Positions 41,766 through 51,083 are shown, counted from the stretch's first letter. The stretch: 64,000 nucleotides of DNA from Methylobacterium sp. 2A (GCF_009806555.1 NZ_VUOK01000003.1:558001-622000); one strand, 5' to 3'. A program made the numbers and translations. Notes: a model not told the origin generated them from the letters alone.

Positions 41766-44228
41766 TCAGCGACCCCAGAGGCCGACCCGCTCGGCGCGCG
41801 CCTGTTCCTCGGCGCCGAGCAGATCCGGCGGCGCGTCCTCCGTGGCGCGGGCGCCGCCGGCCGCCAGGATCAGCCCGGCGAGGTCGTCGCCTTCGATCTG
41901 GCAGCGGGCGGTGGCGCCGTCCGAGAGCCCGGTGCAGACCACCTCCCGCCGCCGCAGATAGCTCGCGAGCTGGCGGGCGAGGTGGCCGCGCTCGCCCTCG
42001 ACGCCGAGCAGATGCACGACGCGTCCGCGCAGAGTGAGGGTCCCGGTATCGATCACCTCCGGCACGCCGCGCAGCTCTCCGACGGCGGCCGGGACTGCAG
42101 CGGGCGCCGCCGCCCGGACCGGCTCCGCCCGCTCGGCCGAGGGGCGCGGCTTACCCCTGGCCAGCTTCTCCGCCGCCCGCTGGACGAAGTCGTGGAAGAT
42201 GCCGGCCGGCATCTCGCCGCCGAACATCCGGTTCATCGGGCTGTCGTCGTCGTTGCCGACCCAGATTCCGACCACGAGATCCGGCGTCATGCCGACGAAC
42301 CACGCGTCGCGGAAATCCTGGCTCGTGCCGGTCTTGCCGCCGATGATCTGGCCCGGCACCCGCGCAGCCTTGCCGGTGCCGGATTCCACGACCGCCTGGA
42401 GCGAGTCGAGCATCATGGTGCGCGGGGCCTCAGCGAGGCCCGGCCCGGGGGCGGGGTCGGTCTGGACGTAGAGCGGCTGCGGCGCCGAGCCGCGGATCGC
42501 CTGGATGGCGTAGGCCTGGAGGGGCGTGCGGCCCGCCAGGACCGAGCCGTAGGCCCGGGTCATCTCCAGGAGGCTCACGGCACCGGAGCCGAGCACGAGG
42601 CTCGGCACGTTCGGCAGATCGGACTGGATGCCGAGCTTGCGCGCGGTGGCGATCACCGCCGGGATGCCGACCTCCTGGCCGAGCTGCGCCGCCACCGTGT
42701 TGATCGAGAGCGCGAAGGCGGTCCGCAGCGGCACCGATCCGCGGTAGCGCCCGTCATCGTTCTCCGGCTCCCAGTCTCCGATCTGCACGGGCCGGTCGAC
42801 CATGACGGAATCCGGCGTGTAGCCCTGCTCGTAGGCGGTCAGATAGACCAGGAGCTTGAACAGGGAGCCCGGCTGGCGCCTGGCCTGGACGGCGCGGTTG
42901 AACTGGCTGTCCTCGTAGTCGCGCCCGCCCACCATGGCGAGGATCGCGCCCTCCTTCGAGAGCACCACCATGGCGGCCTGTCCGACCTTGCGGCGGCGCC
43001 CGTCCTTGTCGAGGCGCCGGGCGACGACGCCCTCGGCGAGGCTCTGGAGATCGAGGTTCAGGGTCGAGCGGACGGTGAGGTCGCCGTCCTTGCCGGCGAG
43101 CCGCTTCACGTCGCCCGCGATCATGTCGAGGAAGTAATTGGTGCCGGGCGGCGCCTCGGGCGGCGTCTTCAGGGTCACGCTCTGCCGGCGCGCGGCGTCG
43201 GCCTCGGCTTGCGTGATCGCGCCGGTCTCCACCATGGCCTGGAGCACGACGTCGGCCCGCTCCTTGGCGCCGCCGAGGTTGCGCGTGGGCGCGAGCGTCG
43301 AGGGTGCGCGCACCAGCCCGGCCAGCATGGCGGATTCGGGCAGGTTCAGCGCCTTGGCGGGCTTGCCGAAATAGCGCCGTGCCGCCGCGTCGGCCCCGTA
43401 GGCCCCGGCGCCGAAATAGGCGGTGTCGAGGTAGCCGAGCAGGATCTCGTCCTTGCTCATGGTCGATTCGAGCCGCAGCGCCAGGATCGCCTCCTGGACC
43501 TTGCGCCAGAGCGTCTTCTCCTGATTGAGGGAGGTCAGGCGGGCATATTGCTGCGTGATCGTCGAGCCGCCCTCGCGCACGCCGCCGCCCAGGGCGTTGC
43601 GCCACGCGGCGCGGGCGAGGCCGCGCAGGTCGATGCCCCAGTGGCTGTAGAAGCGCCGGTCCTCGATCGCCACGATCGCCTGCGCGAGGTGGGGCGGCAG
43701 GTCGGCCGCGGTGAGCTTCTGGCCGCGGAAACTGCCGCGGGTGGCGAAGACCCGGCCGTCATCGGCCTCCACGGTGATCGCCCGCTGACCGCTCTCGACC
43801 ACGGCTCCGCCGAGCGGCGGCAGGGTCAGGAGGGCGGCGAGCAGGAAGACGCCCAGCGCCAGGATCGGCAGCAGGATCGCGGCCCCGGCGGCGAGGAGGA
43901 GAGGCCGCCGGCGCAGACGCGCAAGGAGCGGCGACGCGGCGCGGGCCTGCGGCGAAACCACGGCCGGTCTCGCAGGTACGGATTCCGGTCGGAGGCGGCG
44001 CCGCTCCAACAGGCTGCGTGATCGCGCCGTCACGGCGCGTCCCGCCCGAGCAAGCGCCAGGACGCCGGCGACGATCAGCGCCCACAGGCTGCGGGTCAGG
44101 TCGCCGGCGGCGCGCCGTGCCTCCCGGGCGGCCGAGCGGGGATCGGGAGCGCCGGGATCCCGCCCGGTCTTCCGGCTTGACGGTGCCGACCCGTCGGCCG
44201 GGGCGCTCTCCGGCGCATCGGGCATCAT
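41766..44228 (-). CDS. Class A penicillin-binding protein (PBP1A-like) with C-terminal SNase-like domain
   Basis: An 820-residue bifunctional peptidoglycan synthase. A cytoplasmic Pro/Arg-rich part (about 110 residues) precedes a membrane helix at about 115-135. The glycosyltransferase domain has AIEDRRFYSHWGIDLRG (near 188) and GGSTITQQYARLTSL. The transpeptidase domain has the active-site SLFK near 453, SINT near 508 and KTGTS near 630. After the usual end there is an extra ~105-residue domain from about 715 (TLTLRGRVVHLLGVEGERG, then ARQLASYLRRREVVC and EEQARAERVGLWG). It resembles a staphylococcal-nuclease fold stripped of catalytic residues. The PBP acts in periplasmic wall synthesis; the extra domain may bind a ligand. 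It stands alone. Confidence 0.9.
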   Translation of the reverse strand: MMPDAPESAPADGSAPSSRKTGRDPGAPDPRSAAREARRAAGDLTRSLWALIVAGVLALARAGRAVTARSRSLLERRRLRPESVPARPAVVSPQARAASPLLARLRRRPLLLAAGAAILLPILALGVFLLAALLTLPPLGGAVVESGQRAITVEADDGRVFATRGSFRGQKLTAADLPPHLAQAIVAIEDRRFYSHWGIDLRGLARAAWRNALGGGVREGGSTITQQYARLTSLNQEKTLWRKVQEAILALRLESTMSKDEILLGYLDTAYFGAGAYGADAAARRYFGKPAKALNLPESAMLAGLVRAPSTLAPTRNLGGAKERADVVLQAMVETGAITQAEADAARRQSVTLKTPPEAPPGTNYFLDMIAGDVKRLAGKDGDLTVRSTLNLDLQSLAEGVVARRLDKDGRRRKVGQAAMVVLSKEGAILAMVGGRDYEDSQFNRAVQARRQPGSLFKLLVYLTAYEQGYTPDSVMVDRPVQIGDWEPENDDGRYRGSVPLRTAFALSINTVAAQLGQEVGIPAVIATARKLGIQSDLPNVPSLVLGSGAVSLLEMTRAYGSVLAGRTPLQAYAIQAIRGSAPQPLYVQTDPAPGPGLAEAPRTMMLDSLQAVVESGTGKAARVPGQIIGGKTGTSQDFRDAWFVGMTPDLVVGIWVGNDDDSPMNRMFGGEMPAGIFHDFVQRAAEKLARGKPRPSAERAEPVRAAAPAAVPAAVGELRGVPEVIDTGTLTLRGRVVHLLGVEGERGHLARQLASYLRRREVVCTGLSDGATARCQIEGDDLAGLILAAGGARATEDAPPDLLGAEEQARAERVGLWGR

Positions 44229-44334
44229 CGCATGGGCATCCCAGGGCCGGTCATTCCGGCCGCAGGCCCGTTCTAAGCCGCATCGTGACTGGTGTCCTTC
44301 CGGCGCCGCGACGCAGATCGATCACCGGACAGGC

Positions 44335-44988
44335 TCACCGTCCGACCGGCGTCGGCGACGGCCCGGCGGCGCCATGCCGATTGCGGAGCTGGAACGCCAG
44401 GATCAGCAGCAGCACGCCGAAGGCGAAGCTGTAGCCGCCGATCCACCATGTCAGCACCAAAGCCGATATGCCCGGATTGATGATCAGCGCGATCCCGAAC
44501 AGGATCGACACGGCGCCGCCGAGGATCAGCCACCAGCGCCCGTAATGGAGATGCAGGCGGAACGCGGCGGCGATCATCAGGCCGCCGGTCACCAGAGCCC
44601 AGGCGGCGAGCAGGAGCACGAAGGCCCAGACGGCCGCCGCCGGCACCAGCGCCGCGGCGACCGCCACGACGATGTCGACGATCCCCTCCAGGAGCAGGAA
44701 GCCCCAGCGCTCGTGGCGCTGCGCGGCCCGGATCGCGCCGAGGATGGCGAAGACGCCGTCGGTCAACGTATAGGCGGCGAAAAACAGGACGAGGGAGAGC
44801 ACGAAGGCGCCCGGTGCGATGAAGGCGAGGGCGCCGAACAGGATCGCGACGACGCCGCGCAGGGCGACGAGCCACCAGTTGCGGGCGAGCGCCGCGCTCA
44901 TGGCATCGAGGCGGGCGACACCCACCAGCGGAACGCCGCCGGGGGAGGTTCCTGTCGGGCCGCTTTGCGGTGTGACGCTGCTGGTCAT
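44335..44988 (-). CDS. HdeD-like membrane protein (DUF308)
   Basis: A 217-residue membrane protein with six helices, beginning after a ~35-residue soluble part. The HdeD pattern is WWLVALRGVVAILFGALAFI, then AAYTLTDGVFAILGAIRAAQ and RWWLILGGAVSILFGIALII. HdeD is linked to acid resistance in E. coli; in other bacteria the family has no proven role. GGAGT lies 7 nt upstream of the ATG at 44988. It is divergent from the EmrA-like gene, with about 190 bp between. Confidence 0.88.
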   Translation of the reverse strand: MTSSVTPQSGPTGTSPGGVPLVGVARLDAMSAALARNWWLVALRGVVAILFGALAFIAPGAFVLSLVLFFAAYTLTDGVFAILGAIRAAQRHERWGFLLLEGIVDIVVAVAAALVPAAAVWAFVLLLAAWALVTGGLMIAAAFRLHLHYGRWWLILGGAVSILFGIALIINPGISALVLTWWIGGYSFAFGVLLLILAFQLRNRHGAAGPSPTPVGR

Positions 44989-45180
44989 GGCAAGACTCCG
45001 GAACACAGCCGTGAACGGCAAAGGTTTCGGGCGCAGAACGCCGCATTGCGGTAACCGTTCCTGGGGGCGGTTGATCCCTGATGGAACCTTGCGGCCATAG
45101 CGGGCTTTTGCAGGGCGAGGCGGGCGATGTGCAGCGCCCGGTCGCCGTCAGGTGACCGGCCCATCGGGCGGCGACTTCCC

Positions 45181-46449
45181 ATGTTTGACGATCAGCGGCA
45201 GGCCCCCGAAGCCGACGCGCGCGCGCGGCCGGCCGAGGGCCGGACCGGAACCGGCGACCACGACGCGCCGGATCGCGATGTCCTGAATCTCGGCCGGCCC
45301 GAAACGGCACGCAAGCCCGGCTCGGAGGACGAGGACCCCTCTGCCCAGGCCGACGGCAAGACCGACGGCGACGCGGCCCAGGCCGAGGAGGAAGACGAGG
45401 CCGAGGGCGGCCAGTCCCGCCCCAACATCCTGCGGCGGCATCCGTGGGCCTTCCTGCTCGGGGGCCTCGCGGTCATTGCCCTCGGCGTCGGGATCTTCTT
45501 CTACTGGCTGCTCTACATGCATCCATACGAGAATACCGACGACGCCTTCGTCGATGCCCGGAGCATCTCGATCCAGCCGAAGGTCGGCGGCTACCTCGTC
45601 GATGTGCCGGTGACCGACAACCAGCATGTCGAGGCCGGGCAGATCCTGTTCCAGATCTATCAGCGCGACTACGAGATCGCCCTCGATCAGGCCCAGGCGC
45701 AGGTCGAGGCCGATCAGGCCGCGATCAAGAACATCGATGCCCAGATCCAGGCGCAGAATGCCAATATCGACGTGTCGAAGGCGCAGGTCGCCACCGCCGA
45801 GGCGGCGCTGAAATTCGCGCAAGAGGACGCGGCCCGCTACAAGGACCTCGCCGAGCGCGGCTCGGGCTCGATCCAGCAATCGCAGTCGGCGACCTCGACG
45901 CTCCAGCAGCGTCAGGCCTCGCTCCAGAGCGCCAATGCCAGCGTCGTCGCGGCGCAGAAGCAGATCGGCTCGCTGGAGGCCCAGAAGGCCTCGACCCAGG
46001 CACAGCTCGCCCGCGACAAGGCCCAGGTCGAGCAGGCGCAGTTGAACCTCGGCTACACCACGATCCGGTCGGTCCAACCCGGGCGGGTCGTGCGGCTCAC
46101 CGGCGGCATCGGCCAGCTCGCCCAGGCCGGCCAGACCCTCTCGACCTTCGTGCCCGACGACATCTGGGTCACGGCGAACTTCAAGGAGACGCAGATCAAC
46201 GACATGCGGCCGGGCCAGCCGGTCGATATCGAGATCGATGCCTATCCCGGCCGCAAGATCCACGGCACCGTGGCCTCGGTTCAGCCGGGCTCCGGGACGG
46301 CCTTCAGCCTGCTGCCGGCGCAGAACGCCACCGGCAATTACGTGAAGGTGACGCAGCGCATCCCGGTCAAGATCGTGGTCAAGGACTGGCCGACGGATGT
46401 CTCGATCGGCCCGGGCATGTCGATCGTCCCGACCGTCAAGGTTCGGTGA
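45181..46449 (+). CDS. HlyD/EmrA-family membrane-fusion (periplasmic adaptor) protein
   Basis: A 422-residue adaptor. An acidic, low-complexity cytoplasmic N-terminus of about 80 residues (DEDPSAQADGKTDGDAAQAE) precedes one membrane helix (near 90-110). Then come NTDDAFVDARSISIQPKVGG, GYLVDVPVTDNQHVEAGQIL, a long Gln/Ala-rich alpha-hairpin (AQVEADQAAIKNIDAQIQAQ) and the barrel (GRVVRLTGGIGQLAQAGQTL). It bridges the inner-membrane pump and an outer-membrane channel. The acidic extension is unusual; EmrA proteins normally have about 25 residues before the helix. It begins the pair with the EmrB-like gene, 5 nt apart. The ribosome site is weak. Confidence 0.92.
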   Translation: MFDDQRQAPEADARARPAEGRTGTGDHDAPDRDVLNLGRPETARKPGSEDEDPSAQADGKTDGDAAQAEEEDEAEGGQSRPNILRRHPWAFLLGGLAVIALGVGIFFYWLLYMHPYENTDDAFVDARSISIQPKVGGYLVDVPVTDNQHVEAGQILFQIYQRDYEIALDQAQAQVEADQAAIKNIDAQIQAQNANIDVSKAQVATAEAALKFAQEDAARYKDLAERGSGSIQQSQSATSTLQQRQASLQSANASVVAAQKQIGSLEAQKASTQAQLARDKAQVEQAQLNLGYTTIRSVQPGRVVRLTGGIGQLAQAGQTLSTFVPDDIWVTANFKETQINDMRPGQPVDIEIDAYPGRKIHGTVASVQPGSGTAFSLLPAQNATGNYVKVTQRIPVKIVVKDWPTDVSIGPGMSIVPTVKVR

Positions 46450-46454
46450 GCGCG

Positions 46455-48113
46455 ATGGCCGGAAGAGCCTCCTCCGGCAAGGCGCCCGGCAAGGCGCCCG
46501 GCAAGGCGCCCGGCAAGGCGCCCGGCAAGGCGCCCGGAAAGGCGCCGGGCGGCCACAATCCCTGGCTGATCGCGGGCGTCGTGGCGCTCGCGACCTTCAT
46601 GGAGGTGCTCGACACCACCATCGCCAATGTGGCGCTCCGCTACATCTCGGGCGGCCTCGCGGTGGGTCCTGACGAGGCCGCCTGGGTGGTCACCAGCTAC
46701 CTCGTGGCCAACGCGATCACGCTCACGGCGTCGAGCTTCCTGGCCAAGCGCTACGGCCGCAAGGCGTTCTTCATGTGGTCGGTGGCGCTGTTCACGATCT
46801 CGTCGATCCTGTGCGGCTTCGCCTGGAGCCTGGAATCGCTCCTGTTCTTCCGGGTGCTGCAGGGGCTCGGCGGCGGCGGCATGGCGCCGCTGGCGCAGTC
46901 GATCCTGGCCGATTCCTTCCCGCCGGAGAAGCGCGGCCAGGCCTTCGCGCTCTACGGCGTCGCCATCGTGGTCGCGCCGGTGATCGGCCCGACGCTCGGC
47001 GGCTGGCTGTCCGACAACGCCTCCTGGCACTGGTGCTTCCTGATCAACGGCCCCGTGGGCGTGATCGCGCTGGGGCTGATGTACTGGCTGATCGAGGACA
47101 GCGAGGCGGCCAAGAAGGAGCGGCGCGCCCTGGTGCGCAAGGGCATCCGCTTCGACATCGTGGGCTTCCTGCTGGTCGCCCTGTTCCTCGGCTCGCTGGA
47201 GGTGATCCTCGACGAGGGCCAGCGGAAGGACTGGTTCGGCACCTCGACGCTCATGAACGTCTCCGGCGTGCTGATGGTGGTCTCGTTCGTCGCCATGATC
47301 CCGTGGCTCCTGAACAAGGACAATCCGGCGGTCGACCTGCGGCTCATCGGCAACCGCCAGTTCGGATCCTGCTTCGTGGTGATGATGTTCACCGGCGCGA
47401 TCCTGATCGCGACCACGCAGTTCATCCCGCAGATCACGCAGGATTATTACGGCTACACCGCCACCCTGTCAGGCCTCGTGCTCGGTCCCGGCGGCATCGT
47501 CACGGTGGTGATGATGTTCCTCACGGGACGCGCATCGGCCTACGTCCAGCCGAAATGGCTGATCGCCACCGGCATGATGATCGTGGCGCTCGGGATGTAC
47601 GATCTGACGCGGCTCAACGGCACCACGACCTTCGCGTTCTTCGCGTGGTCGCGCGTCTATATCGGCCTGGGTTTGCCGATGGTGTTCCTGTCGATCACCT
47701 CGGCCTCCTACGAGGGGATCCGCAAGGACCAGACCGATCAGGCCTCGGCGCTGATCAATGTCGCCCGCAACGTCGGCGGCTCGATGGGCGTCTCGCTCGC
47801 CCAGAACATCCTGGCGTACCGGAGCCAGTTCCATCAGAGCCGGCTGGTCGAGAGCATCAATCCGGGCCAGCCCGCCTATCAGGAGACGATGCGGCAGGCG
47901 ACGCAGTACTTCTCCGAGCACGGCTATGTCGGCGTCGAGGCGCAGAACCAGGCGACCGCCTGGATCGGCAGCGTACTCAGCACGGAGGTCGCCTACTGGG
48001 CCTATATCGACGTGTTCTGGGTGCTCGGCCTGGTCGCGGCCTGCGCGGTGCCGATCGCGCTCAGCCTGAAGAGCGTCAGGCTCGGCGGCGGAGCACCGGC
48101 CGGTGGCCATTGA
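46455..48113 (+). CDS. EmrB-type MFS multidrug exporter (DHA2, 14 helices)
   Basis: A 552-residue exporter. It starts with a Gly/Lys/Pro-rich repeat tail: six copies of a four-residue unit (GKAP), the first helix beginning only near residue 36 (WLIAGVVALATFMEVLDTTI). The DHA2 markers are ANVALRYISGGLAVGPDEAA, SSFLAKRYGRKAFFMWSVAL (motif A region) and LQGLGGGGMAPLAQSILADS. The end has GIRKDQTDQASALINVARNV and GGSMGVSLAQNILAYRSQFH. It partners the EmrA-like protein directly upstream. It probably pumps hydrophobic drugs or uncouplers. No repressor gene is adjacent. Confidence 0.93.
   Translation: MAGRASSGKAPGKAPGKAPGKAPGKAPGKAPGGHNPWLIAGVVALATFMEVLDTTIANVALRYISGGLAVGPDEAAWVVTSYLVANAITLTASSFLAKRYGRKAFFMWSVALFTISSILCGFAWSLESLLFFRVLQGLGGGGMAPLAQSILADSFPPEKRGQAFALYGVAIVVAPVIGPTLGGWLSDNASWHWCFLINGPVGVIALGLMYWLIEDSEAAKKERRALVRKGIRFDIVGFLLVALFLGSLEVILDEGQRKDWFGTSTLMNVSGVLMVVSFVAMIPWLLNKDNPAVDLRLIGNRQFGSCFVVMMFTGAILIATTQFIPQITQDYYGYTATLSGLVLGPGGIVTVVMMFLTGRASAYVQPKWLIATGMMIVALGMYDLTRLNGTTTFAFFAWSRVYIGLGLPMVFLSITSASYEGIRKDQTDQASALINVARNVGGSMGVSLAQNILAYRSQFHQSRLVESINPGQPAYQETMRQATQYFSEHGYVGVEAQNQATAWIGSVLSTEVAYWAYIDVFWVLGLVAACAVPIALSLKSVRLGGGAPAGGH
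46476..46547 (+). repeat. 12-bp tandem repeat inside the EmrB-like gene (six units)
   Basis: Six head-to-tail copies of GGCAAGGCGCCC, five exact and the last with two changes (GGAAAGGCGCCG), encode the GKAP units at residues 8-31 of the exporter. The unit length is a multiple of three, so slippage would change tail length without breaking the frame. Confidence 0.95.
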
Positions 48114-48126
48114 GGTGAGGCGGCCG

Positions 48127-49437
48127 TCACACCCCGTCCGGCGGCAGCGCCTCCGTCACCTCGACGCGGCGATTGCCGGCCGTCGAAGCCGCCTCGTCGG
48201 TGCTGGCGACATCGGTCTGCCCCTGCGCCTTGTCGAGCGCTTCCGCCACCGCGGTGACGCCCTGGTAGCGGTTGAGCCGCCGGTCGATCATGCCGTCGAG
48301 CCGATCGTGCAGCTCCGACACGGTCAGGCTGCGGCGCTTGCCGCCGTCGGCCTCGGTGAACAGGCGACGGTTGGCCCGGGCGGCGCTGCGGAACGCGCGG
48401 CCCGCAACCTCGTCGGGCTTCTCGGAGGAGAGCGAGAGGAAGCGCCCGGCGCTCGCCGTGCCGAGGAAATGCGCGAGGTAGAGCTCGGTCTTGGTCAGCG
48501 CCCGGCCGACCCGGGCCTCGATCCGCTCACGATCGCGCTTGATCAGCTCCGCGGCCATCAGGGCCGCCACCCGCGGGTCGTTGCGCAGGCCGAGGATCCG
48601 CGACCGCATGGGGCCGGCCACCGTGATCGCGGCGCCCCGGCCCTTCACGGCGGCGGCCTCCTCGGCGAGCCCGTAGCGGGCACCGTAATCGCGGATCATT
48701 TCGAGCCATGTCCGGGCGACGAACTGGAACAGGCCCTGCGCCGAGGAGGTCGCGGCCTTGGCGTCCGTGTCGAAGCTCGATTCCTTGTCGGCCAAAGCCA
48801 TCATGTAGACGGGATCGACGCCCGCTTCGTCGGAGGCCTTCACGATCGTGTCGACCACCTTGCGCGGCACGGTGCGCTCGCCGAACCGCACGGCGTCCTC
48901 GCCCTGCGCCTGCGTCACCCGCGGCAGGGCGGCGAGGTCGTCCTGGATCAGCGCCGTCGTCGCCGGCTCCTGCTCCGGCACGGGCAGGCCGTTCCACCGG
49001 AGCGCGGCGTCGGCCGATGCGCCCTGTTGCGCGTCCTGCGGCAGATCCTGATCGAGCGTCGAGCGCAGGGCCATATCCCGGCCCGACGGCTCCGGCACCG
49101 CGGTCTCCTGCATCTGCGTTCGAGCCGTGAGGGCCTGGGCCGCGCGCGGGCTGGTGTCGACCCGGTCGTGGGCCTGGGCGGTGGGGGCGAAATAGGCGGG
49201 CGCGAAGGCGGCCTGCGGCAATCCGAACCCGGCGACGAGTCCGAGCGCCACCGTACCGGTGACTTTCCCGGTGACTTGGCGCAGCCGGTTCCGGTGCATC
49301 GGGCGGGAAGACCGGCGCCCCATCTTGCGGCCGGCCCGCGGCAGCCACGCCACGGCTTCATCCTCGAAACGGCTCGCGTCGGGCACGAGTCGGCTCACGT
49401 CGTCGGCGCGACGCGCCGGCTCCGGGAAAACCCCCAT
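48127..49437 (-). CDS. Lytic transglycosylase (SLT domain) with long N-terminal region
   Basis: A 436-residue protein. The N-terminal ~50 residues are Arg-rich, followed by a hydrophobic segment (VTGTVALGLVAGFGLPQAAF) that acts as an anchor or uncleaved signal. An Ala/Gln-rich stretch leads to the SLT domain: MMALADKESSFDTDAKAATS, where Glu is the catalytic acid, then SAQGLFQFVARTWLEMIRDY. The C-terminal ~120 residues are helical (FLSLSSEKPDEVAGRAFRSA). It cleaves peptidoglycan in the periplasm. The ATG at 49437 has AGAGG about 7 nt upstream. It is convergent with the exporter pair and divergent from inositol-phosphate synthase. Confidence 0.88.
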   Translation of the reverse strand: MGVFPEPARRADDVSRLVPDASRFEDEAVAWLPRAGRKMGRRSSRPMHRNRLRQVTGKVTGTVALGLVAGFGLPQAAFAPAYFAPTAQAHDRVDTSPRAAQALTARTQMQETAVPEPSGRDMALRSTLDQDLPQDAQQGASADAALRWNGLPVPEQEPATTALIQDDLAALPRVTQAQGEDAVRFGERTVPRKVVDTIVKASDEAGVDPVYMMALADKESSFDTDAKAATSSAQGLFQFVARTWLEMIRDYGARYGLAEEAAAVKGRGAAITVAGPMRSRILGLRNDPRVAALMAAELIKRDRERIEARVGRALTKTELYLAHFLGTASAGRFLSLSSEKPDEVAGRAFRSAARANRRLFTEADGGKRRSLTVSELHDRLDGMIDRRLNRYQGVTAVAEALDKAQGQTDVASTDEAASTAGNRRVEVTEALPPDGV

Positions 49438-49874
49438 CCTCAATCCTCTTCAGATCGGTCCTTGCGTCGGCCCGGCGTCTGGCGGCCGGGCTCTCTTGAG
49501 CGGCGGCCGTATCGGCGCCGGCCGTGACCAGAATGGGACGACCCCGTGATCCAAGCGTGGCACGGTCAACGAAGGGTTAACCGTGCCCGTTAGGCGGGCC
49601 TTAAGGACGCGGATCGCGGCGGACCGTGCCGCGCGCGCTTCAGATCCGATACAATCGGAGACGGCGCCAACGTCTTGTTTTGACAAGTCCTCTCGCGCCG
49701 GAAGGCGCGTCTTCATCCGTGAAGCGCATGTCCTGACGGGGCAAAGTTGTCGCATTCGGCTTGGAACGCCGGAGCACTGAGCCAGTTAGGTACGGCCCCG
49801 GGCGGGCGAACTTTCCGTCCCAGGACGGACCCTTCAAGACGCCACCCGCGTCCGCAAAAGGACATCAGTTTCCA
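49438..49874. other. 437 bp divergent intergenic region
   Basis: This space carries the promoters of the lytic-transglycosylase gene and of inositol-3-phosphate synthase. A clean TTGACA at 49680-49685 lies within CTTGTTTTGACAAG (palindromic), but no good -10 follows at the right distance. A larger inverted repeat is listed separately. No supported coding frame was found, though a short frame on the plus strand (49583-49780) is open. Confidence 0.5.
49561..49585. promoter_or_regulatory. 25-bp inverted repeat in the inositol-phosphate-synthase upstream region
   Basis: CACGGTCAAC-gaagg-GTTAACCGTG has 10-bp arms with one mismatch. It is directly followed by CCCGTTAGGCGGG, another small inverted repeat, and both lie about 290 nt upstream of the synthase ATG. 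The AT-containing GTTAAC core is uncommon in this GC-rich DNA, which favours a protein-binding site, but I cannot name the regulator. Confidence 0.45.
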
Positions 49875-51065
49875 ATGAGCATGCAGTCCGGTCGCCGCGT
49901 CGGTGTCGCGTTCGTTGGCATGGGTGGCGCCGTCGCCACCACCGCCATCGCCGGCATCGAGATGATCAAATCCGGCTCGAACCGGCTCGACGGGCTGCCG
50001 CTCGCCGGCCTCTCCGTGGCGGGCATGGCCGATTACAAGGATTTGGTCTTCGGCGGCTGGGACCTGAACGGCGACGACCTCGCCACCGCGGCGAGCGGCC
50101 ACGGCGTGCTGTCGAAGGACGATATCGAGGACGGTGCCGAGGCGCTGAAGGGCATCACGCCCTGGCCGGCGGTGGGCAGCGCCAAGTTCTGCAAGAACAT
50201 CGACGGCCGGAACCGCATCGTCGCCAAGGACCACCGCGAGGCGGTGTCGGTCATCGCCAACGACCTGCGGCGCTTCCAGAAGGAGAGCAACCTCGACGAT
50301 GTGGTCGTGGTGAACCTCGCCTCGACCGAGCGCTGGCCCGACCTCAACGACCCGACCCTGAACTCCACCGCCGCCTTCGAGAAGGGGCTGGATTCGAGCG
50401 ACGAGGCGATCTCGCCCGCGATGCTCTACGCCTATGCGGCGATCAAGAGCGGCATCCCCTACGCCAACTTCACCCCGAGCGTGGCGGCCGACGTGCCGGC
50501 GCTCCTCGACCTCGCCAAGGAGCTGAACGTCCCGGTGGCCGGCAAGGACGGCAAGACCGGCCAGACCATGATGAAGACGGTGCTGGCCCCCGCCTTCAAG
50601 GCGCGCGCGCTCCACGTCGACGGCTGGTTCTCGACCAACATCCTGGGCAACCGCGACGGCTTGGCCCTGAACGACCCGAACTCGCTCCAGTCGAAGCTCA
50701 ACACCAAGGGCACGGTGCTCGACTCGATCCTCGGCTACCCGGTCGAGGACCACCTCGTGCACATCCACTATTACCGCCCGCGCGGCGACGACAAGGAAGC
50801 GTGGGACAACATCGACGTCACCGGCTTCATGGGCCAGCGGATGCAGGTGAAGGTGAACTTCCTCTGCAAGGACTCGATCCTGGCGGCGCCGCTCGTCATC
50901 GAGATCGCCCGCGTGCTCGACCTCGCCCACAAGCGCGGCGACGGCGGCGTGCAGGAGCAGCTCTCGACCTTCTTCAAGGCGCCGATGGTCAAGAACGGCC
51001 ACGGGCCGGAGCACGCCTTCGGCAAGCAGGAGCAGATGCTGCGGGACTGGCTCGGCGTGCATTGA
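49875..51065 (+). CDS. ino1: myo-inositol-3-phosphate synthase
   Basis: A 396-residue NAD-dependent enzyme that converts glucose-6-phosphate to 1L-myo-inositol-1(3)-phosphate. The nucleotide fold reads VGVAFVGMGGAVATTAIAGI. Later motifs are SPAMLYAYAAIKSGIPYANF, AGKDGKTGQTMMKTVLAPAF (the substrate-binding Lys region) and ALHVDGWFSTNILGNRDGLA. These match the bacterial (actinobacterial/hyperthermophile-like) synthase group. The ATG at 49875 fits the family; the frame is open to 49761. It begins a plus-strand run of genes up to 60119 and is followed by a palindromic repeat. Synthesis of inositol phosphate is uncommon in alphaproteobacteria, which points to a special product here. Confidence 0.93.
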   Translation: MSMQSGRRVGVAFVGMGGAVATTAIAGIEMIKSGSNRLDGLPLAGLSVAGMADYKDLVFGGWDLNGDDLATAASGHGVLSKDDIEDGAEALKGITPWPAVGSAKFCKNIDGRNRIVAKDHREAVSVIANDLRRFQKESNLDDVVVVNLASTERWPDLNDPTLNSTAAFEKGLDSSDEAISPAMLYAYAAIKSGIPYANFTPSVAADVPALLDLAKELNVPVAGKDGKTGQTMMKTVLAPAFKARALHVDGWFSTNILGNRDGLALNDPNSLQSKLNTKGTVLDSILGYPVEDHLVHIHYYRPRGDDKEAWDNIDVTGFMGQRMQVKVNFLCKDSILAAPLVIEIARVLDLAHKRGDGGVQEQLSTFFKAPMVKNGHGPEHAFGKQEQMLRDWLGVH

Positions 51066-51083
51066 ACGTTCGCAGGCCTTCTC

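Noticed and set aside
46476..46547. Possible CRISPR array or satellite
   Set aside because: The repeats are direct, gapless and in frame inside a coding region; there are no spacers.
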